DNA of 64,000 bases, taken from Spisula solida. Its lineage: Eukaryota; Mollusca; Bivalvia; Venerida; Mactridae. Every line of letters begins with the position of its first letter. The stretch's first letter is position 1. Below are positions 25,432-40,400 of the stretch, piece after piece. The stretch is from the NCBI GenBank assembly GCA_947247005.1, contig OX365945.1:11724501-11788500 (forward strand). Direction: 5' to 3'. The translations under genes and the position numbers were made by a program. The notes under the pieces were generated by a model that saw only the letters and a program-made list of their open reading frames with translations, was not told the origin of the DNA and did no database searches.

Positions 25432-28400
25432 TTACAACCAGCATTTAAATTTGAAGAAAGCCTGCATATCAGGATCCTCCACATCTCTCCCATTAACTCC
25501 TGCATAAATTTTCTTCAGTGAGTCATTTTTAAACTTTTCCTCCAAGATTTTGACATACTTTTCTAGAGCACCTGAAGATAATAGAAGGAAGAAATGTTCA
25601 ATACAAACAGATTAAAGGTACATTGAATTATATTAAAAGTAAGTTTATATTAATTTTCCTTTCCTCATCATTGGTGAGAGCACAACACAAAACATTGAAA
25701 TTGCATGAAATGCAACAGGACTGTAACAAGACTTATAATGCTGTTGAAACCCTCCTGAAATTTAAACCCTCCATGCACGACCTTACATGTCAATAAATGC
25801 CTGTAAAGTTTCATAACCACAGCTTATTTGTATTTCTGATATTAGACAAACACACAGTCATGTACATGTATATTCAGACATATACAACAGTGCAACCTCT
25901 CCAGAGCATCCCTCTACAGAGCAACAATCTCTTAAAAGCAACACAATAATTTTGCTCCAGAAATAACCATTTACTATGCGTTTTACCTCTCCAGAGCAAC
26001 CACCTCTGTACAGCAACCAAACTTTGTGTTTCCCATAAAGTGTTGCTTGAAAGAAGTAGTACTGCATGTGCTACATAAAAATGATGATGCCCATCCAACT
26101 GCCCAGTCCTGAGTTCACCAATCAGATAAATAACAACAAAATTTAATTGTTTAAAACTTTGGAGGAGAAATGGATATTATTTTGATAGCGGAAACTACCC
26201 ATATTCGGCACTTAAAATAGCCCCAAAAGTCCCTGCAAGGTGACAAAATATAAAGCTTGCCCATACCTAAACCAAGGATCTTTCCATAAGTTATCATATT
26301 TGGAACCAATCTTGGATCATCATATTTCTCAGCTTTCATCAATAATCGGCAGATATCACCAAATATGTACGCATCATCAAACGTAGGATTGTCAGAAACT
26401 GGAAATTTACAATAAACATCGACGGCACCCATCGGATCTGCCTTCACTAACATCTCAGCCATTTCTATATACGCATCATGAACCTGAAATGATAAAGGGA
26501 AATACATACAACCTCTCCAGAGCGGACCTCTGTAGACAAACAACCTCTCTATAACAACACCTTCAAAATTTACCTTAAGTTAGTCGATTTTTACAATAAA
26601 TTTAACCTCTGCAGAGCAACAACCTCTAAACAACAGTCAATATTTAAAGCTCCCGAAGGGTGTTGCTCAACAGAGGTTGTAATGCACATACAAACATATT
26701 TAACTCTTTACTCCATAGATATGTCAATTCACACAATTTCCAATAATGAGTATGGAGAGGAGACAATCTGATTATGGAAATTTACTTAACACGACACCCA
26801 ATAAGGGGAGACCAATCTTGATATTTGTCCCGAACTGTTGCAGATGAGATTTGTACATATTTAAGCTAATATTTTCCTAGTATTAGAATATCAGACCCTG
26901 ATGAAGGCTTGGTAAAAGCTGAAATGTTGGTCTTTAATAAAGTTATGATAACCTTAACCTGCGTTGATCATGTAGCTACATTTACACTTAGGTATCTTAG
27001 TTGATAGTATCAGGATAGTATACGGTGCATGGAGGCAAGGGGTCACCTGAATCGAGGTGGACTAGACTTTAATCTATTGAATGTTTTTTATCATACAGTT
27101 AAAAGGTCATGAGGGGGACACTTATATTAACAGTGTTCAGTGCAAATCACTCAACATCGCACATAAGTGCATGCATTAAGATGCTAAGTTTTTTTCTCAA
27201 TATCTTAATTGTTGCTTAAAGTGATACCATATAATCAGATTATGTTTGTGCAGTGCAAACTTCATGGATCCTGTCATCCATCTATAAGTAGATGTTTAAT
27301 CTTTTTGTATGTATCACATTACACCAGAGCAAAGATCGCCTCACCCTACTGTTTGTTGAAGATGTAAATTTGTTTAAGATTTTCAAGCTTGATTTTTGGA
27401 CCATGTGATGATAATTGACCGTTAAAATGGATTTAAATGTACTTGATTGACAACTTGCATAATGTCAATTAGGTAGGTGAACAAGAATGGGTCCAACTTT
27501 GAATACAGCAATATGATGGTAATGTCAATTTGTTCACACACTGCAATACTACTGAAGCTCCTTAAGTATACTTGAACTTGAGTCAGCCACAATCACCTCT
27601 CACAGTCATAACAATAGTGTCATGTGAAACTTATGAACAAAGAAGAGTTAAATATAGCATTTAATCCTATTTATCAAAAATATCTATCTACATGTACACA
27701 AAGTTGTTAAAGTATGTGTTGTGTATTTTAAGTATTCCTCCATTTATAACCTAAGGAAGAGAAGAATTAGTAATATTTGCCTGAATATGTTTCTACACAT
27801 GAGCTGCGTAACTGAAGATAAACAAAGCTTCAATGCTCCCCTAGTTCTCCTTACTTCTCCCCAATTTCAGCTCAGGGAGAAGTGACCGCTAAAATTTGAC
27901 CCTAGTGAAATCCCTCAATATATCATATATAGCTCAACAAAATATCCATACTTTTATGCCCATTATACCATATAAGGGAAAATGGTAAGAAATACAATAT
28001 ATTCAAACAGGTACCTCTGGTGACATTATAATTACTTCATTGTAGTATTTCTGAGCATCTGGTATTTCATTACCAACTCGGTGAGCTCTAGCCAGACCTA
28101 GACGAGGGTGGTGTGTCTTACGATTAATCGGAGCAGGACCAGATGAAGAGGCCGGTTTGGGGGCTTCTGCTGAAGTAGGTTTTGGGGCCTCTGAAAAAAA
28201 TCATATAAAATGTTGATATCAATTTAAGATCAAACACAACCAGATTTGAACTCTAACAAACAGTTCTTTTTCAACAAGTTTCATTGTAATAATTGTAATA
28301 ATTGTAATAATCTAAATGTGGGAATGAGTTATGTTAGAACTTTCATTACTCAAAAACAATTCAGTCTGCACAGAGTCTAAGAATACAACAAAACACTATT

Positions 28401-31400
28401 AATACCCCATGCAATACCCAAGTCCAAGGGAAACAACTTTACAATGCTTAACACACATGAAAATTTGTCTGAATGCGACACATCACTGATGTGGGAGGAT
28501 GTAAGACTTACAGTCAAACCTTTGTTAAAGACCACCTGTGAACAAGGACCATTACAAATCCTGTGGTTTCATAGGGTTGTCTGTACAGTCAGTTTGATTG
28601 TATCAGACTTATTCATAATTATTATGAAAGTCACAGTACCTGGTGTAGGTTCAGCTGGTTTGGTAGCTGTAGCCCCGCCCCTTGAAGCTGGAGCTCCTCG
28701 ACCAGCTGGTGCCTAAATATTGAAATACATGTTTAAAATATCAAACATACAATGTAGTATTCAAATACATGTATGTAAGCAATTTATGTCCAAACAAAAA
28801 CAAATATGATCATATCAAGACAACAAATTTGACCTTGTCCTGCAAGATCTGCATAAAATATTATGTCTTCATGAAGTTAACATAAGGGACATAAGCTGCA
28901 CCGAAAAAGATGTTGTATACGGTTTGATATGCTAAGCATGTGAAAGGACAGTCTATGTTGGTGAAACAGGTAGGGAGTTGAAAGAAATAATGAAGGAACA
29001 TATGCGAGACATTTGACAAAAGGAAAGGCATCTTTTCATTTGAATAGTAAGGGGCATTCCAGGGCTAGCTCTGGCTAAAAATTCTGTTGGGCCAATTTTT
29101 TAACCGTAATAGCGGCTGGGGGCCCGGGGGCCGCGAGGGCCCCCGGTGGGTCCAGGGCGAAGCCTTGGCTGGTGGACCAGGGGGCCAGAGGCCCCCGGAA
29201 GCTCCTGCTATTTTGCTGTTTGAGAACAGTAAAATCCACTATGAGATATATCATTTCACCTTATATTCAGTCTTGAGAAACCCTGAATTGTAACTATTTT
29301 AATAGTATAAATCTTTATCAATTTGACAAAGATGTATATTCATGTATGTTTGTTTTCTATGTGAAATTTTTTTGTTGTTCATTTGAATGATTCAATGAAT
29401 GTAGACTTCTGTTTAAGTTATTATTTTTTCCTGTATCTCCATGTCTAAGAAACTTATAAAAGTTATATGTATAATGAATGACAGAAACAAAATAGCATTT
29501 TATAACTTTTTCACGTTTATTCTCTATAGCACAACACAAAGTGACATTTCAAAAGTGGCATTAAAACATGCATCCTAAATGATTCACAGTCTATCAACAA
29601 TAATTAAATTAGTATAAACTATATGGGTACAAGTTCTCTCTTGATGATGACACATTGTTTTTGCGAGGGGTCTTGACACACAAGTTATATAAATTTTGTG
29701 AAGATATTTTTTAACTCGAGACTAAAGTCTACATCCCTTGTGCGATATGCTGTAGCCAGTCAGCAAAGTTCTGTCTTTGATGCAGCTTCTGCTGCTGACC
29801 AACAAACTTGCTAAGTTCCAACACAAGTCCACATAAAGTGTGATCATGAACAATTGCAAATTGGTAGGTTTAAGTGGGAAACTCGTTTAGAAGCCTGTGG
29901 CAGATTTTGTTGGCATCCTGACATCTAGAAGACTTGACATCACAGCTGATCCACCATTTATCACAATACACTGTTGAATCTGAAACAAAATAAGACCAAT
30001 ACAAAATTTAACAGAAAATATAAAGATGTAAGTGTGTGTGAGCTATACAACCCTACTTAAAAACTGCATTGTCCAAAAATACGAATATCCGAAAATGCGG
30101 TCACTTCAGAATTGACAAATTTTCTTAAAAAGTTGACCGTCGAGATTTTCGAGGAATATAAGTCAAATTATGTTTTAAAACGTCATAGGCTATCCACACA
30201 CAATGGTTATGGGTTAATTTATCGGGTAAAACACCAAAACTAACGTTATTTTAGCTTAGAAAATGCACGAAAATGAAGTCACGTGATCCGCTGTTTTTTT
30301 CATAATTTCTGCACAAATAAATACGATTCCCTGGATAAACTGGCGTAAATAAACTTTTTAAAAGGTAATATAATGATTAAGACTGAATAATTCAATGTTG
30401 AAAAATACGATCAATAATTACCTGATTTATGGCTAGGATCATGCGTTTATCGCATTTCATATTCGTGACCCGTGACGGTCAATCGACAATTTCTTTCATC
30501 AGTCAATCAGGCCGCCTTTGATTACTGATTAGACAATCATCCGCTAATTATCTCACAAACTGTCATAAACACAGTCATGTTTAACAAGCTGTTTATTGAC
30601 CTAATTTTATGACACGTGGACTGTGTCTACCAGTTTTCGTTCATTTAGCGTCGCCCGTAGCAGTTGATCGTAAAACCAGTCTAGAAAAAATCTCGAGCGT
30701 GCTATTTTTAGTAACTGGATTTTCCAATATTTGTAAAGTCATACTTTTCGATGGTTCGGGCCAATTTGATTTTTTTCGGGCCAATTTTGATTTCTTCGGG
30801 CCATTGGCCCGATTGGCCCGCGACAGCGCGAGCCCTGCATTCAATTAAGAATCTTATTGTGACTATTCTGGAAAAATTTGTCGCCGGTCCAAGTCATTGG
30901 ATCATTAAACTCAACAATAAATTCCCATCTGGACTTAATTCCAGAGAAGTACGACAAATGTAGCATGACGTCATATCTTTCAATATTTCGGGAAATGACG
31001 TCATGACCTCATGGAGATGCATTGTAACATCATAACAAGTTATGCATTCATGCTACCAATACAGCTAAATAATGTAAATAATTTTAAGTAATACATTCTC
31101 CTGACGAAGACCTTTTAGGTTGAAAGATTGAGTAATTAAGAGTGATTTATCAATTAACATTACTGTTACGATATTTTGAACCCCAATGCTTGACATAGTT
31201 ATAGCCAATTTTTGAATAACTTACAAAACACATGGTGGTGAGAGTATAACATGCTTTTCTACTGGTGTCTGACTGGCGTATAGTCTAAGAAAGAAAACAT
31301 TAACTAAAGTTTGACTCACATTATGTGCAAAACATAGAGAAATAAGTCAACATACTTTAGCTGGGGCTCCACGAGCAGCTGGTGCCGCCTTGGCTCCACG

Positions 31401-34400
31401 TGCTGGGGCTGAAAATACAAACATTACTTTATAAATCTTGAAGATCAAGTCTATCTGATAATGCCCTATTCTAAAATATATGTGTTGGCATAGATTTCAT
31501 ACACATGTACACAATACAAGAACAAGTACACAAGTCCCTGCGATCCAGTGACTTTCTTAACCATTTTTTATCCCAGGCCATGACATACATGTACCAGTCA
31601 TTAACAAGGTACTGGTATAGTTGCCTTGGTTGATGCTAAGCCTATAAAGGAAGAGTCAGGATTGGTTGAGGTGGTGTCAGGATAATCTGACATGGTATAG
31701 TGTCCCCTCATGATGACAGGACTGAAATACTATATGTCAATCTAAGTTCATACACACTTTGGTTGGTACTAGATTTCTTAAGGACACATTTCAATCGACT
31801 TTCATTGTGGATGTGTTATCAATGTGAATCTCTGGGGTTATTATCAAATATAGGCAGTACAGAGATGTACACTGTAACAAGTCTCTTTTCAGAACATATA
31901 GTACCAAATGCAAACAGAATAGGGGCCAATGGAGTATAGGGTTAAATCCTCTAAAATAAAGGACAGGTAACACATGTTCGATGCAGACAGTGAGATTGTA
32001 ATTCACCTAAGGTTTGGTCGTGAGGTGATCCAACTTCAGGTAAATCTTTTCATATTTTCAAATACTCCAAATGTTCTCAATTTAATGATGATATTGTGTA
32101 ATCAAACATATGGTAAAATAACAATCCAAATAGGAAAACAACTTAACCTCCTCTTGGTGCAGGTGCGCCCCGTCCCCGGGCAGCTGGCGTCCCTCTGGCA
32201 GCAGCACCCCCTCGAGCAGCTGGAGCCCCAGGTTTTCCAACTGGGGCCTTTGCTGGTGCAGCCTTTGCTGCTACTGCTTTTTTCTTCTCTTCCTCAATTC
32301 TTACTTTGTCAAGCCACCATTGTTGACCTATAAAATGGACAAGAAACATTGAAATTCCAACGAAACAATAACTAAGGCCCTTGGCGCATACTTATCATGG
32401 TGAATGCAGAGGTGTCTATTTTGTCAAGGCAAATCATGCTACGATTTACAGACAAGCACTAGTTACTGATTCGTTGTTTTGGTTTTCATTGGCATTTAGT
32501 TGTTTATTACCTAAATGAAAGTGGTTATACCTTTGATTGCCTCGGGTACATCTCCAGATGCTGGTTTGCCTTCTAAACCAAGAGCTGATTGAAATGATGA
32601 TTTCACATCATTCAGAAGCTTGTTAGCTTCATCACAAGGAGGCGTGTTCTCAAATCTTGCAAACTGGGAGGAGCCAAGTAAATAGAGGGCGTGACTAGAG
32701 CATGGTGTTATATTGATCAACTGTTGACAGGTCTGAAATAGCAGAAGATTATTCTAAACAATCTGATATACCAAAATTGTACAAATTAGAATTTGTATTT
32801 GACCCTTGCAATGACCCTTTGATCCCCTTAGATTTCAAAAAATCCCACATTTTGACTATTAGAATTCTGAGTTCAAAGTGTCAATTTTTTTAAAATGGCA
32901 AATATTTTGGCCATTAAATGGTAAAATTCAGTACAAAAGTATCAAAATGACTTTTGAGATTCACACAACCTCTTGTGAAACCCCTGTATGCCTAGACTAG
33001 ATTTGTCCAAAGGATACAGGCTACCTCAACATGTTATGCTTTCAGACATTATTGATCGGAAACTATTTTTTAAGCGAAAAGGGTCCAATACCAAACAGTA
33101 TTTTGAACCAAATGTGAATAAACCAAATGTAACAAGTACCTTTTCCTGCAATGCGAGAAGTTGGTCGTTCTGAGGGATAATGGAATGGACAATAAGAGCG
33201 GAAAGTCTCTCACAACGTTGAACAATAAGTTTCTCTTTCCCCGCCTGATTAGCCGAGAGTATGTCGAGTAGGTTAGCATGGGCATCAAGTAGAACCCACT
33301 CTAGTTGTCTGTACATGTCACCTCGAGAGATAAATGGTAACATCTGAGTCGCTAGTAGAGCAGAACTGTAATACATTCATATTTTATAATTAAATTGACC
33401 CTATACAACTCATAAAAGGATACCTTAACTTTTAGCAATTTTTGTATTGCTATGCCTGCTGCAACTATAATTAGTCAACAACCTATGACTGTCAATAAAT
33501 AAGCTGGTCAACAACTCAAGCCTGTCAACAACTCAGCCTGTCAACAACTATGCTGGTCAACAATGATACCTGTCAATAACTATGCTGGTCAACAACTAAG
33601 CCTGTCAACAACTATGACGATGCAAACAAAAACCATTTGGAGGCACAAAGCACATTTAATTTATTATTATACTTGTATAACTAGGGGTGTCATGCAGAGG
33701 CCATTGTAGGCCAAAATGGCTGGCTCAACTGCAACTTTGGCTGTCTGAAAGCTTTGATAATAAACTTCTTTTAATTTGATAAAACATCAGTTTGGCTGTC
33801 GCAAATTTAAAACAAGCCTGAATATCGTGTAAGAACCTTGTAACATATTCAAGCATTAAGATTTGGACAATGACACTAATATAACATGGCAGAATTTTTT
33901 TCAAATTCAAATATTTATATACACAAAAGGCCTCCAGTCCATATACTAAGTATATACATTTACAGAATAGTCACTATTAGTTAGCCGTATACATACTTGT
34001 GGAAGATATCTTCAGGTGACATGGCATCTTTGATATCTGAATTCTGTTTGAGTAGTAGACCAAGTTGTATAAATCCTCTCATTAAATGGACATTGGTTGG
34101 CTGCATGAGGTTCTCAGCACGTAAAATTGGTTGAATATAACTGAATAGAAAATTAAATAACACAATAATTTGTGAGTGATAACTTTTTTTGAGTTAACAC
34201 CTATCCCAAGTGATCACCATGATTCGTGAGTGATTCCTCTATTGATGAAATATCTCTCTTTCGTGAACACCATTCTAGAGTGAGCACCCTCTTGAGACAA
34301 CGCCTCTCTTGTGTCAGCACCTCACTTCAATGCACAGCTCTCTTGAAGGAGCACCTCTCTTCAGTAACTTTTATTAAGTGGGCACCTAACTTGTCAGAAC

Positions 34401-37400
34401 ATCTTCCTTGGATTATCACCTTTCTTGCATGGGCACCCCTCTTAAGTGAGCACCTCTTTTAATAAGCACCTCTGTTCATTGCGTACCTCACTTGAGTAAG
34501 CACCCTCTCTGGCTGTAGTGTGAAAACCTTACTTAAAAGAACACCTTTCTAGAGTGAGCACCTGTCTTGGGTACGGTTTTGAGTGAACACCTCACTTGGA
34601 GGAAAACCTTTTTTTAATGATCATATATCAGGAGTGAGTTCCTTTTTTTAATGATCATATATCTGGACAGAGTTCCTCTTTTTAATAAGCACCTCTGTCA
34701 CTCTCAACTTAAAATATTCCCCGTAAAGTACCTGAATGATATCAATGATATTCATCCTCTGTGGAGAGAAAACATCTAAACATCATGTATGTGTTGTTCT
34801 GGAGAGGTAACACTGTACTTTACTGGAGCATCTGTCAAATAAAACTACTTAATAATCAACAACATACCAACCTACAACTTGTTAAATATCTGATCAATTG
34901 TAAGAACATACCTTTCCTCTTCAGGACTCATTGCTTGTTTGGTTCTTTCAGCCATCAAAGTCTCAAATGCTTCTAACAGATAATAAACACCTTCTTTAAG
35001 TCTTGCTCCTGGTCCGTCCTTCTTCAGAGCAAGAGCTAAACCAAGGTAAAACCTTAAAATTTCAAGGAATTTAGTTAAACCTGGAAACATGCACATATTA
35101 TTAAAGCTGTGATAAATGAACTGGTCATCCCCTAACACACTTTAGAATGTCACTCCTTTCAAGAAGACTTTCTACCTCAAAATATGAGGTCATTTGCCAT
35201 CAGACAGGGATAAAACCGAATGGTCATGCACTACCACTGTCTCAGTCAAACAGAAAAAAGAAAAGAGTAATATCACTGACGAAGCGATCAATTTTCATAA
35301 ATGAATAAATCTTTTCCCTGCCAAATTCAAAGAAAACTGTTGTTTGTCTGTGTTCAACTAAGACTGTTGTAATTATAAGTGCATGGTCATGATATGGATG
35401 AGCGACCGACCGACCAACCGACAGACCGACCGACTGACCAACCAACCAGAGCTAGGATGACTTCTATGTTTCCCTTCAAATCCTATAAGCAACGAATTTC
35501 TTTTCAGATTAGATCAACATTTAAAGTTTACAGTTGGACTTGTCATAAACAGCCAGTCAGCAGATGGTTTTATACCACAGGTGGAGCCCATTCATAAACT
35601 TAACCAGGATTCATGAGATAATAACTTGATCTCCTAATTAAAGTATCTAAATCACATCTCAAATATAGTCATGCATTGTTTTAGTTCATTTCCATGGGAG
35701 ACTGGACTCCAAACAAGTATCACGTGACAGAAACATTACTATTGAGTTTATTTATGAACAATTTCAAGAGCTTGAACTTGAAATTTATCTCAAATTAAGA
35801 CTAGGAATTGAGCCACATCTCAATTTGAGCTGAGATTTCTACATGAGATGCTATGGGAGATCGTGGCCAGGTAGTGTAATTGATAACCAGCACATCTGTG
35901 ACTGTACCTTGATAGTTGATGATTGGCATTCCAGTTAAGACTTGTTTCTAAACGTTTCACAGCATCATCATAATTTCCCTGTACTACCATCATACGTCCA
36001 ACATGAAAGTTAAACAATGCCTTCGCCTCATCACAAGCCAAGGCATCCATATACTTTAGGTACGCCTGACCAAGTGGGGACTCATCATCTGTTGCTTTCT
36101 GGGCAGCTGCACCTTCCTAGATAATCCATATAACATTAGGGTTTCATAATCAAACAGAAAACACAATCGATTTAATCAAAATCAGACAGGTAGTTTTGAT
36201 CAATCATCAATATATAATCGAATTGCACGGGGGCTTAATTTGGCTACATTAATACACTTTGTTTGTCCTGGAGACAAGGTAATATACAATGTATTAGGAA
36301 AGAATATTCTAACTAATTTATGTTTTATGTCCAGTGTATAACAGCTTATTTTGATATAAAGAATCTTATGGTGTACTCTGGAAGTTCAAGAAAGAATGTT
36401 TTCCAGGTACTTAGAAAGAGGTCTTAGTTCAGAGCAGTTACTTCCCTTAGTAATAATGATGATCGATTATTGACAAATGAAATTGATGATCGTAAACGTC
36501 AGGGTAATTCTATCAATCATCAAGTATACTCGATCATCGTCTAATCCCTATATAAAATCATGTTACAATCATTAATAATTCATATAACACTGAGTTACAT
36601 GTTTTGTATCAATTGTTTCTAATTTTCAAGTTAATATGAACTAACTCTTCAAACAGAAGATCCATATTGTCTGATTTTTTACGTAACTGTCTGCCAATGA
36701 ACTAACTCTTCAAATAGAAGATCTATATAGTCTGATTTTATACGTAACCGTCTGCCAATGAACTAACTCTTCAAATAGAAGATCCATATAGTCTGATTTT
36801 ATACGAACCTGTCAGTCAAATAACTAACTCTTTAAATAGAAGATCCATATAGTCTGATTTAATACGAAACTGTCTGTCAATGAACTAACTCTTCAAATAG
36901 AAGATCCATATTGTCAGACTTAATACAAAACTGTCAGTCATATTATGAACTAGCTCTTCAAAAAGAAGGTCCATTATTGTCAGACTTCATACAAAACTGT
37001 CAGTCAATGAACTAACTCTTCAAATAGAAGATTCATATTGTTTGATTTCAGACAAAATTGTCTGTCAATGAACTAACTTTTCAAATTAAAATCTTACCTG
37101 TGAAGCTTGTTTTGATTTCCATTGAAAGAGCCCCATCACATGATCAGCCTTAGAGGACTGCCCTGATTGGATGAGAGTGTGGTATTCCATATCTATAGCT
37201 TTAAGTTGTAGTGGTAGAGGTGCAGTAGGTTCTACACCGTGTAGTTTACATATAGCTCCACATTCATCATCCTTCGAACTCTCCTTGGCTTGAAGATTTA
37301 AGTTAGGTACATCATCATGTGCCTGTAACGGTGGATAAGTTTCATTCTAACTTGACTGACAATTTTGTCAATATAGACAAAGAATTAGAATAGCATTGTA

Positions 37401-40400
37401 TAACGTTTGATATATCGCTGAAAGTAATGTCAGGCCAAATTATGATGTCATGCAGGTAAACAAGTAAAGTAAACAACATACTCTTTTTAAGTAACACTGG
37501 CTTAAGATATAATTGTGCATTTAAATCATGTTAGAATCAAAATAAAATATTCATAGCCAAAGAATACCTTTGTGTAAAAACAGTAAGCTGTTCTGACGCC
37601 TATGGCCTTCGTGGTAAATTCCTAAGCATCAGAACTCCAAACCATTGTATGACAGCAAGTATACTATGGTTTTTCGTATTTTATTTCTTAAATATCCTAT
37701 TACCAATCAACCCTTTACTCCATCATAACATCATTGCAGTATACAAGTGTTGAAATTATTTTCCAGAAACCAGTATGAAGATTGTATACCAGTCTAACCA
37801 GTCACAATGCACAGATTTTCGTAAGCAAAATGTTTATGCGTAAACATGGCGGCTGTAAAATGTCTCCCCATACTTAATATTAATTAATATTGTTATTTTT
37901 CATCCTACAGGGATAGTAAGATGGTTGAGTTCTGCCTTCCCTGTCCGACATATTACCTTTGTACAGAAATTAAAACAGTATTTTGGAGAACATCAATAAC
38001 ATCATACCTCATTTTTCAGACCAAACATATCTTCTATATAATACTTTTCTTCCAGTAACATCCCAAGTTGTAAATGAAGATTTGGATCTTTTGGTTTGAT
38101 TTTGATGGCCGATGCGTAACATATAATAGCTTGTTGTAGATAGTCCATCGGAGATTCGCCCTCAGGCCATGTTCGGCTTTGATCTGAATAATTTGACAAA
38201 ATTATAACAATACACACATGGATCCAAGTAGGGGGCCCGGACCCCCTGGTAATTTTGGCAAAAAATGTGAGTATTTTATTTGTTTTAACAAGTTTGACAG
38301 TGCTTAGAGTCAAATAAGGACAGTCCCTTTGAGGAAAATAGCTGGTCAGAGTCCTTCCTGAGAAAAAATATGGAGAAAATGTAACATGTGCGTTTCTTTA
38401 TGTACTCAGTGTAGATTGAATTTGATTTTTTTAAAAACTAGTAATTTGATTGTGCACTGCATTTTACACCAACTACCTGCTAAGCACAATAACTGACTGG
38501 ATCAGGTAGTCAAGTATTTACTATGTACAGTATTTTTGGTCAAATCAGAGCAGTGTGCACTTAAAGGTAAACAACTCAATATGTTAATTAAAGGGAGATA
38601 AATTTATGCAATTTAAAAATGAAAAAAAAAAAAGTTAGCATGAAAAATCTTGATATAGATGGAAGCATTTATTTTGTTGATATCGGTGTAGTTTGAAAGT
38701 ATAGTCATGTTTTATCCACATGTCTTTCTAGTACAAGTTCAATACACAGAGGATATGATTGAATGCTTACTTGGCTTTGGCAGAGCAGCAAAATAACTTT
38801 TCACTTCATCTTTGGCAGTTGACACAAGTTTATCTGCATTTGTCTCGCCAAATACTTGCTGTAAATTCTTCTCCCATTTGCGAATCTGTATAATAACGAA
38901 ATGTATTGAAAATGAATATTACAATACAGAACAAGTTTGTCTTCAATCAATACTTTTGCCGTGGTGAAAAAGACCATTTCGTGTGGACGTAATTTCAAGG
39001 ATTTCAGATTTCATGAAAAGTTGAAAGGTCAAAGTTCACACAAGTTATCAGAAATCATTTAAACATCAAACATATGTAATGATTGTTTTATTATGTGTTG
39101 ATATATGTAAATCAACTTTAAAAAAACAGTCTTATACCTGACTGACCTTGGAAGCAAGTATGGCAGCCACTGTAAACTTGACATATCTATTGGTATAAAT
39201 ATTTATTGGGGATTTAATTTCTTGGTTGAGGTAATCCACGAAATTAAATCCCCCACAAATATCAATGATTTTACAGTACCAATCCCATGTTACCAAAATT
39301 TCAACTTTTCCAAAATAAATTACAAGGCTATGGAACAATCCCTGAACTTGGAAACAAATCCTATATGTATAGCAATTAATTATGGCAAACCTCAACTTTG
39401 TGATTCACTGGAGCATTAATGTCCTTGAATTTGTCTTTGGCATCCTGAAACAAATTTACATAATAATTGAAGTATGTTAATGAACCTGAACAGACAACTC
39501 TTCTAAAATTTGAACAAGAGTGTAATATGACGTAGGGTCAGTCCAATGCTACTTAGGCCACTACTTTTTTATTTATTGGTTTTCAAAAGCAGCAGTCGTA
39601 ATTCTTACAGGAGAAAATAAAATCTCAATTGGGCATTTTTCATTTCACAAATCCTAGTTTGCTTACCAGTAAATGTTAAAAAGTTACAAATAGATTGGCA
39701 GATATATTATTTAAACAACCAAATTTAATTGACAATACTATTTTGAATGCAACAAATGCAATCAGGGTGATTTTTAAACAAAGCTAGAGACTTAAGGCCT
39801 AAAATAAAATATTGTTTGTTTCCCCATCCCCTACCTACCCGACTAAAAAGGGCCCTACCCAAAATATTTTATTGCCCAAATTGAAATATTTTTTTTTAAT
39901 TAAAAATTGGAAGTGAAAATGTTAATTTTTGTTTACTGACTTCTTTCTTACCATTAAATTTAAGACTGTTGGTGTTCACCTTAAAGTTAATTCTAAATTT
40001 CATTATTTGTATGTCTTAACCAATAACTATCATACTGAAACGGTTCCAAAAAATTTTTTTAACCCTATCTACCCATTCTAAATCTGCTAGGGTCGAGATG
40101 GGGAAACCAAGAATATTTTAAGTTCGGCCTAAGAGAAGATAAACAGTCATGGTGCATCATTTTACATTAATCATAAATAATATCATTATGTCAATAAATA
40201 TTTACCTCAATTTTAGGTGCAACATTACATTTGGCAATTTGTGCGCCTAACTCTCCAAACTTGGTATTCTCACAACATCCTAGAATTAGAAACATGCATG
40301 TGTCAACCCAGTATAATATTCTATGTACATAAATGACTTGGATGGAATAGTTAGGCAACAGCCAGAATACATGGAAAAGACAAGACACACAGGTCAAATG

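Noticed and set aside
29113..29205. CpG island promoter
   Set aside because: The GC-rich block is made of GGGGGCC/GGCCCCC inverted words inside a mobile element, so it is an element feature.
31974..32333. 119-codon plus frame
   Set aside because: Antisense to exon 16 of the large gene; leucine-rich only because it opposes the AP/RG-rich coding strand.
39138..39176. Alternative acceptor for exon 7 of the large gene at CCAATAG, 10 nt upstream
   Set aside because: It would break the reading frame; the weaker AAG acceptor keeps it.
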